Positions 1 to 10,400 of a stretch of DNA of 64,000 nt are shown in pieces (position 1 is the stretch's first letter; the number at the start of each line of letters is the position of its first letter). The stretch is from NCBI GenBank assembly GCA_022747635.1, contig JAKTNV010000010.1, positions 48,295,958 through 48,359,957 on the forward strand. The letters are read 5' to 3'. Below the pieces are notes generated by a model. It was not told the origin of the DNA. It saw only the letters and a program-made list of their open reading frames with translations, and ran no database searches. The position numbers were made by a program, and so were the translations under genes. The DNA comes from Hetaerina americana (lineage: Eukaryota > Arthropoda > Insecta > Odonata > Calopterygidae).

Positions 1-86
1 GAGATGCTCCTACTCAAAAGGATGCTTTTACAATATATCAATCTGAGAAATAAATATAATAGAATAGAAAATCCTGTACAAAAACC

Positions 87-307
87 CCAATAAACTGCGG
101 GAGATGCCGTGACAGTGACGTTTTGATGGAGTCATCCGCAATATGAGCATTAGAATGCAACAGTTTTAGTGTAAAAATCATTCACCTTGACCGGGATCCC
201 AGTCTAGGCAAATAATTTTTACACTCAGAAATTGTTGCATTCGAATGCATATTAGCGGTTCATTCCGTCAAAAAGTCACTGTCGCGGCATCTCCCGCAGT
301 TTATTGG
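87..307. mobile_element. SINE family S1, inverted dimer
   Basis: Two copies of the S1 body lie in opposite orientations and meet near position 197. Both outer ends carry the S1 3' end: CCAATAAACTGCGGGAG at 87 and its complement ending at 307. The centre (183-209) keeps a T-arm-like piece of the tRNA-related head (accttgaccgggatccca, minus sense). The arms are about 95 bases and imperfect, so the event is older than the palindrome at 26922. The 5' tRNA half is missing from both arms, as expected if a 5'-truncated cDNA snapped back on itself. I see no clear target duplication. Confidence 0.7.
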
Positions 308-443
308 AATTTGTCGAAGGTAAAAAAACCTTAGTGTTTAAAGTTGGCTTCAGCCTCGTGGACTGTGGCTCATCGCGCACGACCACGAATACCTGTGACA
401 TTATATGTACGGTATTTCGTCACAACATATTGTTCCTTTTACT

Positions 444-570
444 CCCCCAAAATTTCAGAGTGTTTCGATAGCTTAACTGGCTAAAGCACTCGGGCGGATG
501 TCAAGGGATCGGCGTCACTCGAGTCAAGGCGAATGATTTTTACACTCTGAATTTGTTACATTTACATCCT
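444..570 (+). mobile_element. SINE family S1, tRNA-like head only
   Basis: Starts with ccccaaaatttcagag, then a tRNA-like segment (tagcttaactggctaaagc as A box/D arm, cactcgagtcaaggcgaat as degraded B box/T arm), then gatttttacactctgaa. It matches the S1 copy at 27058-27190 and diverges after about 570, so it is a 3'-truncated or decayed copy. The outer cagag/ctctg pieces can pair around the tRNA-like part. Confidence 0.7.
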
Positions 571-2229
571 GTATATAGTTTACTGAGGTCATGAGACATC
601 TCATGGAACACAAAACAATATTAATTGTAGATAAAAGGTCGCATAACTTTTAACATTTGGGTGAACAGCTCAGGTGGGAATAAGTTTGACGCATAATTAA
701 AGTTACATTTTATTCTTCACACTTCATAGTGATATTTGTTCCTTTTCGTTTTAGAGCTACAAATTATTTAGTGTTATCATGTTTGCTTATCGATAATTAC
801 TGAATTGATGGTTTTAAGAATCAGCCGTTGGTGTATGAGAATCGCGAGAAAATTGGAAGTTACAACTCAGCGTACGTTATATCCTTTACCTTACCATACG
901 AACCATACGAATTAATCCTTCGTCAATACTAGCAGACTTTAAAATATTCTTTTTTCAATCAAATCCATGTTATCAAATGCTATGGGAATAGTCTAATGAA
1001 AATGTAGGTATATTGTAAAACCCAAACAGAAAGAAATAGTTCAAACAGCAGCCCGTTATAAGTCTACATGCATACACACTTATCTTACATGACATGAGGA
1101 CGTTTTATAAAAGAGATCTTTCATAGAATTGGGGCTCAGGTCCACAAGTAGGAGACGCACTCAATTCTGCTGAGATCCTCGTAATTCTGCTGAGATCCTC
1201 GTAGTGGTAGATGAGTGTGGGGCGTCAGCCGCTTTCTCTGCACGCCTTTTGATACCTTGCGCAGGTGATTCTGACTCTTACGATGTCAAATAGCACGTTT
1301 CGTAAGCCGATTTCCTTAGGCCTCTGTTTTATTTGAACCCAGACCAGCATAGTCAACATTTTAATAACGTATTTATCATGATAACACTTCTCGTGATAAG
1401 GACGGTTTGGTATGTGCTTTCAATCGTTTAAATTTATCGTTCAAAGCCATCATGATAGTCATTCATGAAAATTTTCTTTCATATCTTCTTTTAAATTAAA
1501 ACAGAATTTTGAGTTTCGGTTCCTTTAAGTTAGGGAAAAACATGGATTTGTGACTATGTTAAATAAGGTCGTTATCCTAATTTGATGGATGAGCTAAGCC
1601 AAAAGAATAGCAATAAAATAAAACGAGCAATTATTAAGTCATTTATAAATAAAAAAGTTACAATGCATACTTTTACAAAAACGAGTAAAATTAAATTTCT
1701 AATTTTTTATGAATAATGATGTTCTTTGATAGCTTGGACTGATGAACTAATTTAAGGATTGAAAATTGTATTCATTAAGTCCGTAATCAAATTTAAAAGA
1801 TCATTTTTAGCAGCTCTCGTCAAAGTATTTTCACTCTTCCAACTGAAGGTTTCTTTAATAACTGCAATAGAATGAATTCTTTTTTTCAGCATAATGATAG
1901 GAGCAGTAGGAAAACAACAAACCATCGACCAGAATTTTAGCATCACCACTCAAAGTCTGTACCACTAAGATATTAACAGAAAAATATTCATAATCCCTTT
2001 TAATTACATCCCATACTTGAATTTTAACTTTCAGTCAAAATTTGTCGAAGACAAGAAAGTGCGTGAAGGAGCAAATCCAGAATACGAGACGAAGAACACG
2101 GCAATTACTCAGCAATTTTGATTGAAGCATCGCTTAGCCCCGACGAGATTTTTTTTTCACAGATTTTACGCCCATCTCAGTGTCATCATTTCCACTATTA
2201 ATCACGTTTTATTGCCTAGGTGGCTTTCC
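571..2229. other. AT-rich stretch, no gene seen
   Basis: No coding signature, RNA gene or recognised repeat apart from one 20-bp tandem duplication at 1163-1202. The open frames are short and lack recognisable domains. Confidence 0.6.
1163..1202. repeat. 20-bp tandem duplication
   Basis: aattctgctgagatcctcgt occurs twice in direct succession without mismatch. It is probably a recent slippage duplication. Confidence 0.9.
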
Positions 2230-2558
2230 ATAATCTGAAGTAGATTCTTTTCCGGTCAGCGGAGTGGCGCGAGACTTCGCCAACCGGACGGATCTCCCGA
2301 CGCTCCGGCCGACCACCTGCCCGGAATATATTACTCGCCGCGGTGGCCGAGCTAAATCACCGCTCTTCTTGTATAACATTTTTCACTGCAATTTCAAACT
2401 ATAAATCAAATCCGCGGCACTCAAAAGAAGGGGACTTGATTGCTGAACGCTATGCTACCCTTGAGCACTATAGATAAATATCGATAATTGGAATGGGAGT
2501 GGTTTTTTCGAAATGGTAAAAGGGAGGAGGGTCGCGAGGGGAGGGAGGGTTTGTGTTT

Positions 2559-2580
2559 TGTGTGTGTGTGTGTGTGTGTG
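2559..2580. repeat. (TG)11 microsatellite
   Basis: Uninterrupted TG repeat inside the purine-rich island. Confidence 0.95.
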
Positions 2581-3436
2581 GAAGAGAGAGACCACTGGCA
2601 GGTTGGGGAGGGTGGGTAGAGAGGGAGGAAGGGAGAGAGGAAGGAATCGAGAGGAAAGAGGAGAGGTTGGAGGTGTGGCAAGGGCAGGGGGTCGAAGGGG
2701 GTAGGGGGGTGTGGCCCTGGAGTGGGGCGGACAGTGTCATGGCGGGTGATGGGTTGAAGGTGAGGAGTGGGGGTGTCCAGACGGCGGCGGAGTAGCAGAC
2801 AGAAGAAGGAGAGAGTGTGTGAGACGGGAAAGGGATAGGTAGAGGGGGCGAGCGATGGAGAGGGAGGGAGAGGAGTTTAGACCTGTGACGGGAGGGTTTT
2901 TGCTCGTGCGCGGCGGGGGACGCGGGGCTTTGATACTTTATTAATTGCAGCTTGTGTGTGCGTGAATGGAGGCGATGGTCTCGGGGGCCGTGTTACAGGG
3001 GGACGTCAGAAGGGAAGGTGACGGCGGCTGGGGCCGCCGACGGAGGGCCGTGGCGTTGGCGGTCGTCGCCGGGAGGGAGGGTTTGCTTGTGGGAGGGAGT
3101 AACTGTGCGAGGTTGGGCGGAGGGAGAGAAGAGAGGAAGGCGAAAGGTAGGGAAACTATATTCCATGGAGGCGCGGAGGTGGGAAATGAGTGCGCACGCG
3201 GTATTCACGCGAAAAATGCCACTTCCGGTCGAGGATAGGGTAAAAAAGGCGGAATGGGGAAAGTGACGCAGAAATAAGAAGAGAGGAAAGAGGATATAGT
3301 GGGGGGAGGAGGGGTGAGGGTGGAATAAAAAGGAGGCCTGGAAAATCCCGTCTGAGTGTGGGATTGAGAGTGTTCGCTATGTGCGTGGAGGTAATTGGGT
3401 GTCTGGGGAGGGTGTTAAGCGAGACGAGGGGTGTGT

Positions 3437-3461
3437 GGGTGGGCGGGGGAGGGAGGGGGGG
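3437..3461 (+). other. G-quadruplex motif
   Basis: Five runs of three or more G separated by single bases within 25 bases (gggtgggcgggggaggg and following). This meets the usual sequence rule for a stable G-quadruplex. Confidence 0.7.
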
Positions 3462-3537
3462 TTTTAGGGAGTTTGGGTCGGTCGGAACGGGAGTGAGCCA
3501 AAGGTGGGGTATGAGCGGGGAGTGGGGGCGGGCGAGA

Positions 3538-3554
3538 GGGGGTGGGTGGGTGGG
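3538..3554 (+). other. G-quadruplex motif with one-base loops
   Basis: GGGGGTGGGTGGGTGGG has four G runs with single T loops, the arrangement known to form very stable parallel quadruplexes. It lies about 80 bases from a second motif at 3437-3461. Confidence 0.75.
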
Positions 3555-3700
3555 TGAGTGAGTGGGCGGTGGGGAGGAAAGGAGGGAAAAGTGATGGGGA
3601 TATCAGTGGAGAGTTGAGTGAACCAGACGACTGCGGGGTGAAGTGAGATGGGGGCGCAAAATGTCACAAGGCCATTCTGACGCTCACCCATTAATCCTGT

Positions 3701-5511
3701 GTTTAATTGGCGTGATATTTGAAAGTTGAAAAAAGGAAACTATCTGTCTCGGAGATGGTATTATATCCATAACACTTTAACTGCATCCGAAAGGTGATGT
3801 CGGAAAGTCAAAATCAGATTTGTTTCATCATTCCGGTTGCTATTTAATTGGGAATTATTAGCGCGCAAAATGGCTAACAATACAACGTAATTTTTCAGGG
3901 CAATTACTAAACTTGGGTCAGCATTGTGTTAATTGCACCGAATCCAGTTATTTTCCTTTCATTATTTCAAGTAATTTTTCTTATTGATATCCAACTGTAG
4001 GAAGATTTAATGAATTCGATTCATGAGGTAATTATCACCCATAATATTTGGATCGGAAGATTTTTTGACTGTCACATTCCAACCATCCACGCTAATTATT
4101 TTACTCCTTAGAGAAAACGCTTCTTCAACTTACATCCATTTTTATTTTTCTAAGTTGATATGGAGCAAATTACTGGAAAAATTACACGTTATCAACTCAA
4201 AGTTTGGTTTGATAGATCGCCAAGTACTAAGCTCAACAGCATCTGAAATTCACACATCAGGGCAAGTTTATTCCCGGTGCCACCTATGGTTTCCAAGGAA
4301 GATCTGTTATCCGAGAAATTGCATGGCTTTAGTGAAACCGAAGGTGAGCAGAGGCGTTATCCGGAGCAGAGCCCGGACCCTCCGTTTAGTAGCCTAGGGC
4401 TCTGCCTTCTGGATTAATTGATCCCTTGGAAACATTAATGATTCCATTTAAACTCAGTTTTTACCATATATTACCGTTTATTTTATATTTCCTGTTCTTT
4501 TGAGGCACCAAAGTAGTTTATGCTTAATCCAAGTTTATAACTTTAATTTTCATTGATCAAGAAGCAATAAAATCTTATATTCAGCCACGTGGTCTCACAC
4601 GTGACTTTTTGTGTATCCATTAAATTGAATTCTTGTTTCTAGGGAGATATGTTAATGAACCTATCAGCGCAAGGTCGGTTATTGTGACAAAACCTGATGA
4701 ACTCTCTTCTACCGTCCTAATGTAATCCCTTGCAGCACGCCCATGTTATATCGATTTAATTAGAGTTATTGAGTTAATCCCCATTTTTCCATATGATGGA
4801 TAAATGCATGGAGCTTCCCCCCGCGGCTCTGATACATTAATCATCTCTTAATTTGCCACGGTTTCCAGGACACTGCGTCGTCCTTATCCGCATTACATAT
4901 TTTTTAGGTACGAAAACAGACCTTCTCTTTGGCATATTTAGATTTTTGGCCTGGTTAGAATTAAGTGGCCGCAACGTATACGACGTAAACGTTTTTGCCA
5001 AGTTGAGGTCATTCTGCAGCTTAAATTTCATTTGGTACTGCATAAAACATTAGGCTCTCGTCCCTAGATGGATTTATTCCTTGATTTTACTAAGCAGTCG
5101 TAACCTCCGCCAGGCGAACACGGTTGGTCAGGGTAGAAATAAATGCTATAGACCTAACTGGTATTCTATTGCTAGTTTAAGACCTGGTGTATTCAGACAG
5201 TGTCCTGATTGCATGAATAAAAGGTAAAATATTTGAAATTCTGTGTTGGATTAATATTATATTTAATAAAATAAAGACATAAAAATGATTGTTGGTTATT
5301 AGCAACGTGGAGTGGTTGACGTGGCAACGTGGGGACTTTTGTAAATTTTATATAGCTTAGTAATGTTACATATGCCGGGAGACCTCTACCTTGATATATT
5401 TAAAAACTGTATAATACAATACGTGGTAGCTTTACGGATACGCTGTATTCACTATATTTCACGCATACCTTGACAGGCCCCAGATTTAGTTGATTTTTCA
5501 GTGAAGATTTA
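3701..5511. other. AT-rich stretch, no gene seen
   Basis: Nothing recognisable except a small hairpin with 9-bp arms (gcagagccc/gggctctgc) at 4366-4405. The 110-codon frame at 4065-4397 has no recognisable domain and no supporting splice or codon-use pattern. Confidence 0.55.
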
Positions 5512-5548
5512 CAGGGTTCGTCCGGAAAATAAGTGTACTGACTCCTGG

Positions 5549-5578
5549 GCTGGGCGCGCCGCTCCAGGCGCGCCCAGC
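5549..5578. repeat. 12-bp GC-rich hairpin inside the mariner
   Basis: gctgggcgcgcc and ggcgcgcccagc are perfect reverse complements around a 6-base loop. It lies just inside the left terminal repeat. It may be a transposase sub-terminal site or only a local inverted duplication. Confidence 0.8.
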
Positions 5579-5714
5579 ACCGCTCTGACGGGCTGCGATT
5601 GGAGGGGGGTATGTTGGCAAGCGACGCTGAAAAAGGCAGTCGGCTCTGAGCTGTGGTGTAGTGAGGAGCTCTGTTAACGCGAACCTCCACGCTCGACCCA
5701 CGTCACGGAACGCG

Positions 5715-5912
5715 ATGCCGAAGTTTTTGGAGCAGCGTTATTCCATCAAATTTGCGGTAAAGCTTGGGAAATCGTCTACCGAAACTGTCCGTATGATTAA
5801 CCAGGCTTACGGGGAGTCAGCCATGTCCAGAAACATGATCTTTCGGTGGCACAAGATGTTCGTGGAGGGCAGAGAAGAGGTCGACGACGAGTCTTCGAGA
5901 GGTTCCCGATGA
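5715..5912 (+). pseudogene. Mariner transposase, N-terminal helix-turn-helix remnant
   Basis: The frame opens upstream at 5661, but the mariner-like start is the ATG at 5715 (MPKFLEQRYSIKFAVKLGKS). The segment KFAVKLGKSSTETVRMI, followed by an AYGESAMSRNMIFRWHKMF block and EGREEVDDESSRGS, matches the usual N-terminal helix-turn-helix and linker of mariner transposases, which bind the terminal repeats. The frame stops at 5910-5912, directly at the deletion joint. All catalytic aspartates are gone, so the product could at most bind DNA. A fragment of this kind might act as a repressor, but that is speculation. Confidence 0.88.
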
Positions 5913-5919
5913 TGCCTTC

Positions 5920-5997
5920 GCGGGAGCGTTCCAGGAATGGGAACGCCGCTGGAACAAGTGTATCGACTCACAAGGGTCCTATTTTGAGGAATATTAG
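5920..5997 (+). pseudogene. Mariner transposase, C-terminal tail remnant
   Basis: In a frame shifted by one base from the N-terminal piece, codons from 5920 read AGAFQEWERRWNKCIDSQGS and on to SYFEEY with a TAG at 5995-5997. This is the conserved end of mariner transposases (a W..R...CID..G.YFE pattern). It shows that the internal deletion removed the catalytic core but kept both ends of the gene. Confidence 0.85.
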
Positions 5998-6069
5998 CTT
6001 AAGATATGTAAAAGTGTAATAAATTATTTTTTCCTGAGCTCAGTACACTTATTTTCCGGACGAACCCTG

Positions 6070-7331
6070 TAAAATTCGACGCGGTGAGATGCTAATCCCA
6101 AAGAGGCGTGATTGTTAAGATCATAGTAAAATAGTTCCCTTTTCCATAGCTATTTCATGCAGTTTGAGTTCATTCCCTCGAATTGACATGAATTTTTCGC
6201 TCAGAATTATTTTCACCGCGTTTTTTTAACAATGGAGTATGTATATAAGTGAAGTAAGAAACATAGGTGAAAAACTGGCAGATTAACTTCTTCTCCTGAT
6301 TGAGAAATATTTTCAAACATGCCATTCGACACTCTAGAGGAACGCTTCTCAGAATGTAGTCCGTTCTTAGTGCGGTACTAAATGCGGTATTTCAATGTTC
6401 ACCAATCATTTTCCGAACGACCTTCGTAGCTTCGCTGATAGTTTTCCAGCAGTATTTTTGTGCAAATTGCAAAGCTTTTTGTGAACCTCTTTGAAAATTT
6501 TCCTGTAGATTGAAGGCTGAATCGTTTCTCAGGGGTCAAAGAGTCCCAATTTGTTTTGATGTTACTTTCATCTACATATTGGCAATATGAATAAGTATAA
6601 TGAATCATAAGTGAGATGAAAGACAACTTGAAATATAATTGCTAAAATTACCAAATAAACGGTAGTTCACTATTATAGTACCCTATCAGCTCATCGTAAT
6701 GTGATAAATTCTTATGCCTATGCTGCGGCCTTGTCAATGAAGTATGGTTATCAATTTGGTTCGCTGTGTTTATGCTTGAATAAATAATTAAAACCCGATG
6801 AAAATGGATATTAGAGCACATAGATGTATTCACACCCAATATATAGTCATTGTCTGAAAAAAACAGCGTCGGCAGCTGAAAATTTAGCGGGCTACACGAA
6901 ATGAAGATTTCATTATGAACAAAAAATTTAGAATGCCACTAAAATGAAAATATAACTAATATAAAAGATGATTTTAGATAAGTAGCTTAAATCAGGCAAT
7001 ATTTCTTATGTCATTTCTATAGGCTTTCATTAAAGTTAATTTAAAAAAATTGTACTTGCGATTACCTTTATAGCTTTAATAACCTGCACGTATCCTCTGG
7101 GTAAATAAATTCAGTCGAATGTAAATATACGCGATAAAATAGTTACAATGATTTTGTGGAGGGAGTGAAGGGATCATTTTTGTGACGGGCATTTTAAAAC
7201 TCATGAAATAAATTTAGCGAAGGAAATTGGAAATAAATCGCAACAGTAACAGGCACATAGAATCAGTTATGCACCACTAAATGTCAGTTAAAAATATGTT
7301 TAAACACTGAAAAAACTTACAGGATTCTTAC
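6070..7331. other. AT-rich stretch, no gene seen
   Basis: No domain, RNA gene or known repeat visible. Short open frames only. Confidence 0.55.
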
Positions 7332-7445
7332 CTGTGTATTTAACCACGGCGAAACTTGACTTACAACCTTCTGTGGCGAGTGCGTCTTTTCTTCAGATCG
7401 CTTGGGAGAGCTGACGCACACCCTCGTCTTTCCGTTTGTTGCCAT
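7332..7445 (-). CDS. Possible first coding exon, unknown protein
   Basis: On the minus strand an ATG at 7445 opens 38 codons (MATNGKTRVCVSSPKRSEEK and on to PWLNTQ) that end exactly at a consensus splice donor, CAG|GTAAGA, at 7332/7331. The local base composition is higher in GC than its surroundings, and the sequence is charged and Ser/Pro-rich like a disordered N-terminus. I recognise no domain. The open frame continues upstream of this ATG to 7583. No acceptor or downstream exon can be identified in the window, so this may be a chance donor at the end of a random frame. Confidence 0.2.
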
Positions 7446-10400
7446 CTCTTGACTTTGCTCAATTGAATTAATATTCCCCCTATAGCTAGGCCCTTTTAGA
7501 ATGTATAATTGAGTGTTTTTATGAGTGCTTGTGAGTGTTTCAGCTCTATCCCTTGCGCGGAATTTATTCCCGTGAACGGTCAAGGATAGAATATGTGTTC
7601 ATAAACCCAGGTATCCCTAACGGAGTCCCTTTAACACTGTGAAGGTTCCCATTTGTGTTGAGTGTAGATGCCTGTAATTGGTCTCTGGTGAGGAAGTAAC
7701 ATTCCTGCAACCTGCTATATTAGGTTATTCTGGTTGTGAGGTTGTGGATGGTCACGGTCGTGGAATTTCTTCACCTACAAACCATCACAATAAATTTAGT
7801 TGTCTTTTTGGGACGAGCGGTACTAATTTATGACGGCTATAGGAGTTTTCTTTTGATGTGTTACAGCAAAACTTTTAGGATTGCACTATTGCGTCTTCTT
7901 ATTACGAACTATCATTTTGTTTTCTTTACATATCTTGTAAATGAATTTTGAAAATAGTTCTAGAAATAATATCTAAAATTCTTTTTACATGCATCCCAAT
8001 ATTTTATTTTGACTTAGATTTATGGCATGCAACTATTTCAACTCGAGAGCTTAATTTTTCATGATAAACCACGTTTTTGATCAAAATATTCCGGAACTTC
8101 TCTGATTCCAAAACTATATATGCAAGCATAAACTATAGGATAAAGATATTGTAGAAAGTGTACTCCTCGCTTCACCATCAGGTTCTTAAATTTGATGCAC
8201 ATATTCTGGCAGATTGTTCAGTTTTACAATGATGGTAACAATATTAAAGGTTAATGCGGTTAAGAGGGATGTTTTCTACGGCCTTTGAAAACTATTACGG
8301 TGTAGGTGACTTAAAAGCACTTTCTTCCAGTGTTGATTACGTCGCACATTTGTATACCTTTTTGTAAATTTTATCGATAACGTAAGGATATCATTGTAGT
8401 TTTTATGTATAAACTAAAATAAATAATAAATAAACGAGTGAAAATTAATTTTAGAGTAACTACGCATATTCTTAGATAAATTGACCGAGATACCATCGTT
8501 TTCCTTATGGTAGCTGAAAATATAAATGCACTGCATTAGTTATCTCTATTTTTTATTCTTCATTCCCGTCCTAGAAACCTATTTTTTGTTCATTTTCTTC
8601 ATTTACAAATCACTTTTTAAAATTAAATTGCTTTCAAGTTGCCTTTCAAGATTCCTCTGGATATCTCCTCCATCTAATTTTATTGAATATTTCGAATTTT
8701 GTCAAAAAACTTTCTCTCTTCCTCTATTACAATGATAATTAATTATTAGTCGCTCAGGATGTTTTTATTGAATCATTTAGTGTTCCTGGAGCTATCAACG
8801 TAGTATATCCTTGAGTCACTGAACGCTAGATACTCATCTATGCCACTATTACTCGCTCTATCTACGTAAGCAAACATTGTATTTATCATCAAGTTTTTAG
8901 TGCCTATATTCATTAAAATCTCTCCCTTGCTTCATTAGCAGCTTCCCTGTGCCATCATTTATAGTCGGTAAAGGTATTCCACCTAATCAATCTGTAATAC
9001 GTCAATTTTTATAGACATTAGTCAATATCATCACATTTTTGCCGCCCTTTTCATTCACCATATTGTCTCCTTATCATAGTTGCCACGTTACCTGTGAGCC
9101 ATAGTTTTACTATTCAAAATTACCTTTCTTGTTGTTATTTTCACATATAGTTTTACTAATTTTTTAGATCTTGTCCCTTTTTTGTTAATCTTTTTCTCAT
9201 CACTTGGTCCTACCTCTGTTTTGAACTGTCTATCCCTATGCATCAGCTAGTTCTTTAGTACACAATTTTCTTCCACCCTCTTCATTTTATCCCAGTTATA
9301 TCTTAAGCTAAATTTGATAGATTAGTACAATTCTCATTCAGATCCGTTAATACGTACCAATCAAGACGCTATTTTCCTCTCAATGTTTTAACTTAATATA
9401 CTTCGACTTCTGGAATATTCTTATCCATCCCGACATTTTACATTTTTATAATCGCCTGCTGTAACTCTTGAATTACATTTTATTTACTATCAGACCCTTT
9501 ATCTACTAAATTCTATCGCTTAGCTTCAACTATAATTTAATACTCGTAAAGTTCACTCGCAAGTCTCCCTTTGATTTCAATTTATTCCCCATAAATTGCT
9601 CCCGTTTTCCTCGCTGTCCCCCAACTCACTTCCCAGAAATTTGGCTACAATACCTTTCTGCATTTATCTATTGAAATTTGCAACATTCCTGATACCCATC
9701 TGCTACCGCCATTATACTCTTATATAAGTCCCTATTCCAAACGCTGTAGTCCTTCGCTTCTAACACCCCAAAGTTTTAGCAAACCGGATAATAGAATTCA
9801 GCCGGTGATATTGTTGGCGCTGCAATTATTCGATTGATAATTAACAGCGTGGAACGAATGTTGGAATTTTGGTAATTTAACTAAAACAAGTGATAAGAAA
9901 ATTATCATTTTATTTGTTCTATCAATCTGTTGGAGATATAGTTGATCAGTCATTCAGAAATAATTAGACGCTCATCAGCTACTAGGAAAGTTGTGATATG
10001 AAAATATTTTCAGGGCTAGGAAATTTGTAAAAGCTCATATTTGGCGTCGAAGGTGTTTGATTCGAGGATATTTACTAGCAGTAAATATTTGGTTAAAGAA
10101 TTAATTTCTGTAAACATATTAATGGCGATGCTAATTGACAGCAATTAGCGTATTGGCGATTGGATGAAATGAAATGGTGTTGCAGATTGCAACTTAAAAT
10201 TGTTTTCTTGGGTCTGGTTACTTTCCCTGGGAGGAGCATTGAAAGACATAATTTCAGCTAATAGCACGTTCTATTGAAGGACATAATATGAAGGACATGA
10301 GATTTGAGAGCAAGGTTTTGATGAGGAATGTACCCGTCTCATGTCTTTCACATGACCAGTTTTTTTTAACGGCGTCTTAAGCATTGACTCAACCAAAGTT

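Larger units (their letters stand above)
2230..3700. other. GC-, CpG- and purine-rich island, possible promoter region
   Basis: About 1.5 kb with many CpG dinucleotides (cgccgcggtggccg near 2337, gcgcggcggggg near 2908, ggccgccgacgg near 3033) inside AT-rich DNA. The plus strand is strongly purine-rich from 2510 to 3690, with long G runs. The open frames here (60-110 codons) are low-complexity shadows of the G/A bias, not genes. Arthropod promoters and 5' UTRs of developmental genes can look like this, but I see no TATA box, initiator or coding exon that would fix a gene. Confidence 0.4.
5512..6069 (+). mobile_element. Internally deleted mariner-type transposon
   Basis: A 558-bp element with perfect 30-bp terminal inverted repeats (5512-5541 and 6040-6069, starting CAGGGTTCGTCCGG), bordered on both sides by TA (5510-5511 and 6070-6071), the target duplication expected for Tc1/mariner. 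Inside are the N-terminal DNA-binding part of a transposase (5715-5912) and its C-terminal tail (5920-5997), but not the catalytic core. A full mariner is about 1.3 kb, so about 0.75 kb is missing. The element cannot move by itself but could be cut and pasted by a full-length relative. The perfect ends suggest fairly recent activity. Confidence 0.92.

Noticed and set aside
4065..4397. 110-codon plus frame
   Set aside because: No domain, AT-driven composition, and it ends in a small hairpin; no evidence for a gene.
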